Source: an uncultured Campylobacter sp. (GTDB lineage Bacteria > Campylobacterota > Campylobacteria > Campylobacterales > Campylobacteraceae). From it: 8,372 bases of DNA. Both the position numbers and the translations under genes were made by a program. The notes below the pieces were generated by a model, which saw nothing but the letters and a program-made list of their open reading frames with translations, did not search any database and had not been told where the DNA came from. Below are positions 5,554-8,372 of this stretch, piece by piece; position 1 is the first letter of the stretch, and each line of letters opens with the position of its first letter. The stretch is taken from the NCBI RefSeq assembly GCF_938040115.1, contig NZ_CALHXD010000063.1:1-8372 (forward strand), read 5' to 3'.

Positions 5554-6240
5554 CTAACTAGCGTTGTTTAAATCCCAATCTATCGGCGCTTTGCCGTGTT
5601 CGGCGAGATACAAATTCGCCTTTGAAAAGTGCCTGCAACCAAAAAACGCGCCGCGCGCTAACGGGCTTGGATGCGCTGCCGTTAGTACAAGGTGTTTGTT
5701 AGCGTCGATGAGAGGGATTTTGGCCTTAGCCGGGTTGCCCCATAGCATGAAAACGACGTTCTGGGCGCAATCGCTAAGCTTCCTGATCGCAGCGTCCGTA
5801 AACTCCTGCCAGCCGAAATTTGAGTGCGAGTTAGCCTGCCCTGCACTAACGCTTAGCGTCGCATTTAGCAGCAGCACGCCCTGCTTCGCCCAGTAGCTCA
5901 GATCACCTGAGTTTGGCTCAGTTATGCCCAGATCGTCGCGGATTTCTTTGTAGATGTTGGCGAGGCTCGGCGGGATTTTGACGCCATGCGGTACAGCGAA
6001 GCTTAGCCCCATCGCCTGCCCCGGGCCGTGGTATGGGTCTTGGCCCAGGATCACGACCTTGACGGCGTTAAACGGCGTGAGATTAAAGGCGTTAAATATC
6101 AGCGCGTTTGGCGGATATACTTCGCCGGCAGCCTTTGCGCGCAAGAAATTTTCCTTTACGCGAGCGAAATTTTCGCTCAAAAACTCCTCTTTTAGCGCTT
6201 CTTTCCAACCCGCTTCGATTTGGATTTTGTCGATCTGCAT
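5554..6240 (-). CDS. ung: Uracil-DNA glycosylase (family 1)
   Basis: Ung cuts uracil from DNA, starting base-excision repair of deaminated cytosine or misincorporated dUMP. The 228-residue protein has the full family-1 set: the water-activating loop GQDPYHGPGQ (66-75, catalytic D68), GLSFAV (78-83, F81 stacks on uracil), the Pro-rich loop KIPPSLANIYKEI (88-100), LLLNATLSV (123-131, N126 for uracil recognition), and the DNA-intercalation loop HPSPLA (190-195, H190). Length is typical and no key residue is missing. ATG 6240 has AAAGGA six bases upstream. The upstream gap carries a 10-bp perfect inverted repeat next to this ribosome site. It converges with the small exported protein gene and diverges from ybaK. 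Confidence 0.97.
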   Translation of the reverse strand: MQIDKIQIEAGWKEALKEEFLSENFARVKENFLRAKAAGEVYPPNALIFNAFNLTPFNAVKVVILGQDPYHGPGQAMGLSFAVPHGVKIPPSLANIYKEIRDDLGITEPNSGDLSYWAKQGVLLLNATLSVSAGQANSHSNFGWQEFTDAAIRKLSDCAQNVVFMLWGNPAKAKIPLIDANKHLVLTAAHPSPLARGAFFGCRHFSKANLYLAEHGKAPIDWDLNNAS

Positions 6241-6252
6241 GATTTTTCCTTT

Positions 6253-6297
6253 GTAAATTTGCTCTTTTTCTTTACGTTTATTTTAAGGCAAATTTAC
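6253..6297. repeat. Perfect 10-bp inverted repeat in the ung upstream region
   Basis: GTAAATTTGC (6253-6262) is the exact reverse complement of GCAAATTTAC (6288-6297), with a 25-base spacer. Two further flanking pairs are possible beyond one mismatch. In the ung direction the second arm ends directly against the AAAGGA ribosome site (6247-6252). It could be a DNA operator or an RNA hairpin affecting ung translation. A TAAAAT sequence at 6280-6285 on the minus strand, inside the spacer, is a possible -10 box. Confidence 0.5.
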
Positions 6298-6410
6298 GAA
6301 ATGATAGCCAAAAATATTTAAATTTAAGCGGCTCAAGATGTGGTCAAATTTAGATGCATTTAGCTTGTTAAATTTCCAAAAAAGAGCAGGGCAGTTTTAA
6401 AAATTTGCTG

Positions 6411-6416
6411 TATAAT
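6411..6416 (+). promoter_or_regulatory. -10 box (TATAAT) of the ybaK-type gene
   Basis: A perfect TATAAT lies 30 bases before the ATG at 6447, in the context GCTGTATAATTT. No -35 box is evident. It may also drive the 6960 gene, because no terminator is visible in the 24-base gap between the two genes. Confidence 0.65.
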
Positions 6417-6446
6417 TTAAACTAAATTTTAAATAAAGGAACAACG

Positions 6447-6935
6447 ATGTCCGAGCAAATTTTTGAGAAGCTAAAAGAGCTGCTAAGCTCGCAAAATGCA
6501 GACTTTCGCACCGTATCTCACGCAAGTGCCAAAACCTCGGCCGAGGTTGCCGTAGTGCGCGGCACAGAGCTAGGGCAGGGGGCAAAAGCGCTCGTTTGCG
6601 TCGTAAAAGGCGGGGGTGCAAAGCGATATGTTTTAGCCGTACTGCCAGCGGACTACAAGGCTGATTTACAGCTCATCGCACACGCACTGGGCGGCACTAG
6701 GGCAAGCCTAGCCAGCCCCGATGAGGTCATGCGACTCACCGACTGCGTCTTTGGTAGCGTTCCGCCGTTTAGCTTTCATGAGGAGCTGGAGCTGATCGCT
6801 GATCATAGCCTGCTTACGCGCTATGCCGAGCTTGCCTTTAATGCAGGCTTGCTAGATCATTCTATCATTTTAAATACGAAAGACTACGAGCGAATAGCTC
6901 AGCCGAGACTAGTCAAATTTGCGATGGTGGAGTAA
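6447..6935 (+). CDS. YbaK/EbsC-family aminoacyl-tRNA deacylase
   Basis: Members of this family hydrolyse mischarged aminoacyl-tRNA in trans (for example Cys- or Ala-tRNA-Pro), protecting translation fidelity in the cytoplasm. The 162-residue protein shows the usual pattern: an N-terminal helix (1-15), T29-S31-A32-E33 (KTSAEVA), the conserved Lys in GAKALV (K47, the expected catalytic residue), the segment RYVLAVLPADYKADL (60-74), the GSVPPFSF turn (103-110) and a final beta region with TRYAELAFNAG (124-134). Length is typical. ATG 6447 follows AAAGGA by six bases. Which tRNA it edits cannot be told from sequence alone. G+C here is high (71 of 120 in the lines at 6481 and 6541), in sharp contrast to the next gene. 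Confidence 0.92.
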   Translation: MSEQIFEKLKELLSSQNADFRTVSHASAKTSAEVAVVRGTELGQGAKALVCVVKGGGAKRYVLAVLPADYKADLQLIAHALGGTRASLASPDEVMRLTDCVFGSVPPFSFHEELELIADHSLLTRYAELAFNAGLLDHSIILNTKDYERIAQPRLVKFAMVE

Positions 6936-6945
6936 AATTTTATTT

Positions 6946-6953
6946 AAAAAGGA
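6946..6953 (+). promoter_or_regulatory. Shine-Dalgarno AAAAAGGA fixing a TTG start
   Basis: AAAAAGGA ends six bases before the TTG at 6960. The ATG at 6953 overlaps this site and opens only a 13-codon frame, so TTG 6960 is the credible start. Confidence 0.65.
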
Positions 6954-6959
6954 TGAAAT

Positions 6960-7508
6960 TTGATCGAAGAAATACATCAAACAACGATAACTAAAGATGA
7001 TTTTTTGGGTATAAACTTGGGCGAAATACTCAAAGACGCAAAATATTTTGACGATTACAGTTTTAAATTTGCGGACTTGTGCGAGGAAAATTTTAGAAAT
7101 GGAAATTTAAAAGCGAGCAAGGTATTTTATTTATTAAGAAATGCTTGCTCTATGGCCTTAAAACCTGGAAGTCTAAATAAGTCGTACGAAGCCGGGTGCA
7201 TCTGGGGCAATGGCAGATCGGCGATATTGGATGATTTTACTGAGCAGGATTTGGAATTTTTCGAGAGTATTTTGGATGAAATAACCGATTGCAGATTAAA
7301 ATCAAGGATCGCCGATATTTTATGGATTTTAAAAAGTCCTAAAAATATTAAATTTTTAGAGATCGCCGTAAATGAATACTCGAAAATATCTCTAGAGCCA
7401 AAGTCGCTAAATCAATTTAAGATAGATGCGTTTGAAAGGGCTATCAGGCTATCTCGACTATCCAAAATCACAAAAAATCAATACGCCGAAATATCGAATA
7501 AATTTTAG
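6960..7508 (+). CDS. N-terminal fragment of the DUF4209-family protein
   Basis: As it stands the first frame makes a 182-residue acidic, helical protein ending at TAG 7506-7508. It has no signal peptide or membrane segment. The stretch RIADILWILKSP followed by LEIAVNEYSK and FERAIRLSRL matches, from memory, the domain that precedes DUF4209 in full-length family members (DUF7380-type). Start TTG 6960 is backed by AAAAAGGA six bases upstream. It begins 24 bases after the ybaK-type stop codon with no terminator between, so co-transcription is possible. The last residues, SNKF, are where the frame is lost. On its own the fragment would lack the C-terminal domain that defines the family. Confidence 0.7.
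   Translation: MIEEIHQTTITKDDFLGINLGEILKDAKYFDDYSFKFADLCEENFRNGNLKASKVFYLLRNACSMALKPGSLNKSYEAGCIWGNGRSAILDDFTEQDLEFFESILDEITDCRLKSRIADILWILKSPKNIKFLEIAVNEYSKISLEPKSLNQFKIDAFERAIRLSRLSKITKNQYAEISNKF
7499..7508 (+). other. Frameshift point in the DUF4209-family gene
   Basis: The local reading is AAT AAA TTT TAG in the upstream frame, while the downstream frame is blocked before 7502 by TAA at 7499-7501. Only an inserted base in this short stretch joins the frames. The runs (AAA, TTTT) are short and there is no classical XXXYYYZ slippery heptamer. Confidence 0.7.
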
Positions 7509-8372
7509 AATGTTTTAATAAAGTAGAGCCGACCGATCAATACTACTGCTTAAGGATGTCGTATTTATTGGATATCGCGGAGCTGAACAGAAAACTGCAA
7601 CCAAGCGTAGCTGAAAAATTAGAAAATTTTGCCGATACCTTTGCCAAAGAGGGAGAATTTATAGCGGCTATAGACTATTATCAAGAGTCGCAAAAATGGT
7701 ATAAGAAGCTCAAAAATAGCCGTAAAATAGCCGAAATCGCACTTAAAATAGCTAATGTCTTAATAGAAAAAACAAAAGTAAGCGACTCTATATCGTCAAA
7801 AATAGACCTAGAGCAAGCACTAAAAGAGCTCAGAAGCATTCCTGCAAAAGATAGAAATGAGCTCGGAATCGATCAAAAAATAGACGAGATACGCAAGCTG
7901 ATGGGGCAAAATAACCAAGATATTATAAGCGAAATGAGTTTGATTGCTGCCGATAAGATCGATATTTCGCGTTATCAAAATAATGCAAAGCTAGTAGTAA
8001 AAGGCAAGCGATTATCTGAAGCGGTATTATGCCTAGCTAATATCACAGCAAATCCACTATATGAAGATATCAAAAAGTCATCCGAGAAGCTTTTAAAAAA
8101 GTCTCTTTTTTCAAATCTTATTACTCAAATTTACGTAGATGCTGACGGAAGAAAATTGTCGCAAATAACTACAAAAGATGACCGATTAAAACATGAAATG
8201 TACCAGCAATACCATATACATGTCGAGTTGGCGGTAGACGGCAGAATACTGCCCGCATTTTGGCAAATTTTAGAGGAACATAGAGTGTCTATGCGTTTAA
8301 TATATGATATTTGCAGAAATTCTAGCATAGTTCCGGCTGGCAGGACAGATATCTGGGCGCAAGGTTTATATT
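7502..8372 (+). CDS. Continuation of the DUF4209-family protein, partial at the window end
   Basis: This frame is open for 290 codons from 7502 to the end and has no stop codon in the window. It begins ILECFNKVEPTDQYYCL and continues with helical, Lys/Glu-rich sequence. Near the right end it holds the family-like blocks IYVDADGRKL, AVDGRILPAFWQILEEHRVS and NSSIVPAGRTDIWAQGLY. No good independent start exists: ATG 7556 touches the AAGG before it with no spacing, and TTG 7568 is 11 bases past that AAGGA. This supports loss of one base from a single gene over a separate gene. The C terminus, including the expected RNxxxHG motif, is outside the window. Confidence 0.75.
   Translation, partial: MLECFNKVEPTDQYYCLRMSYLLDIAELNRKLQPSVAEKLENFADTFAKEGEFIAAIDYYQESQKWYKKLKNSRKIAEIALKIANVLIEKTKVSDSISSKIDLEQALKELRSIPAKDRNELGIDQKIDEIRKLMGQNNQDIISEMSLIAADKIDISRYQNNAKLVVKGKRLSEAVLCLANITANPLYEDIKKSSEKLLKKSLFSNLITQIYVDADGRKLSQITTKDDRLKHEMYQQYHIHVELAVDGRILPAFWQILEEHRVSMRLIYDICRNSSIVPAGRTDIWAQGLY

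Larger units (their letters stand above)
6960..8372 (+). pseudogene. DUF4209-family gene, frameshifted and cut by the window end
   Basis: Read as one gene, this encodes a large protein whose first 182 residues and next 290 codons lie in different frames. Together they follow the layout of DUF4209 proteins: an N-terminal helical region with RIADILWI (as in the domain usually found ahead of DUF4209), then a middle region and the block with DADGRKL, DGRILPA, EEHRVS and SSIVPAGR. The family's conserved RNxxxHG motif, HEPN-like in form, would lie beyond the window. The frames overlap only at about 7502-7505, so one missing base (AAA for AAAA, or TTTT for TTTTT) within 7499-7506 explains the break and would restore NKILECF or NKFLECF. 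It may be a true mutation or a sequencing error. G+C is about 33% in six sampled lines, so recent acquisition is likely. Function of the family is not established. Confidence 0.75.

Noticed and set aside
5564..6256. Two plus-strand frames of 110 and 100 codons opposite ung
   Set aside because: They are antisense to a complete, motif-rich ung, have no ribosome sites, and give compositionally odd proteins. They are shadows.
6953..6994. ATG at 6953 as the start of the gene after ybaK
   Set aside because: It overlaps the ribosome site and its frame stops after 13 codons; the TTG at 6960 fits the spacing and the long frame.
7499..7508. Programmed ribosomal frameshifting to join the two frames
   Set aside because: There is no canonical slippery heptamer, a -1 slip of the AAA codon would read TAA, and no ribosome-site-like stimulator is seen. 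A base loss is simpler.
8131..8328. A 65-codon minus-strand frame near the right end
   Set aside because: It is antisense to the conserved part of the DUF4209-type frame and resembles no protein family.

Overview
The window looks like chromosome from a moderate-GC Campylobacter of the C. rectus / C. showae / C. curvus / C. concisus kind. The evidence is the very frequent AAATTT(G) words in and between genes, TATAAT -10 boxes without clear -35 boxes, AAGGA-type ribosome sites, and the protein set. Genus is fairly confident; species cannot be read from this.

Layout from left to right: 1-318 is AT-rich and has no supportable gene. rarA (minus, 319-1503, TTG start) encodes the replication-fork AAA+ ATPase. 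A 235-base gap holds the rarA promoter, a G-run cluster and a long AAATTT-cored hairpin. Next is a TonB-dependent outer-membrane receptor (minus, 1739-3892) with haem/haemoglobin-receptor motifs and a weak Fur-box-like element at its promoter. Two small exported two-cysteine proteins (plus, 4050-4322 and 5034-5342) flank a flavin-binding, pyridoxamine-phosphate-oxidase-like (Nim-like) protein (minus, 4439-4957). ung (minus, 5554-6240) encodes uracil-DNA glycosylase. A YbaK/EbsC aminoacyl-tRNA deacylase follows (plus, 6447-6935).

The right end differs. From about 6960 the G+C content falls to roughly a third. One long gene starts at a TTG and runs off the window. It resembles the DUF4209 family (uncharacterised, with a C-terminal RNxxxHG motif in the family), but its frame is broken by an apparent one-base loss at 7499-7506. 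The downstream 290 codons are fully open and carry the recognisable DUF4209-like stretch. This broken, compositionally foreign gene is the most notable item.

The genes form no single pathway. rarA and ung are genome maintenance, YbaK is translation quality control, the receptor is probably iron/haem uptake, and the two small proteins are periplasmic and of unknown role. Gene orientation alternates, so most genes have their own promoter. Several gaps hold inverted repeats built on AAATTT, which may act as terminators, protein-binding sites or dispersed repeats.
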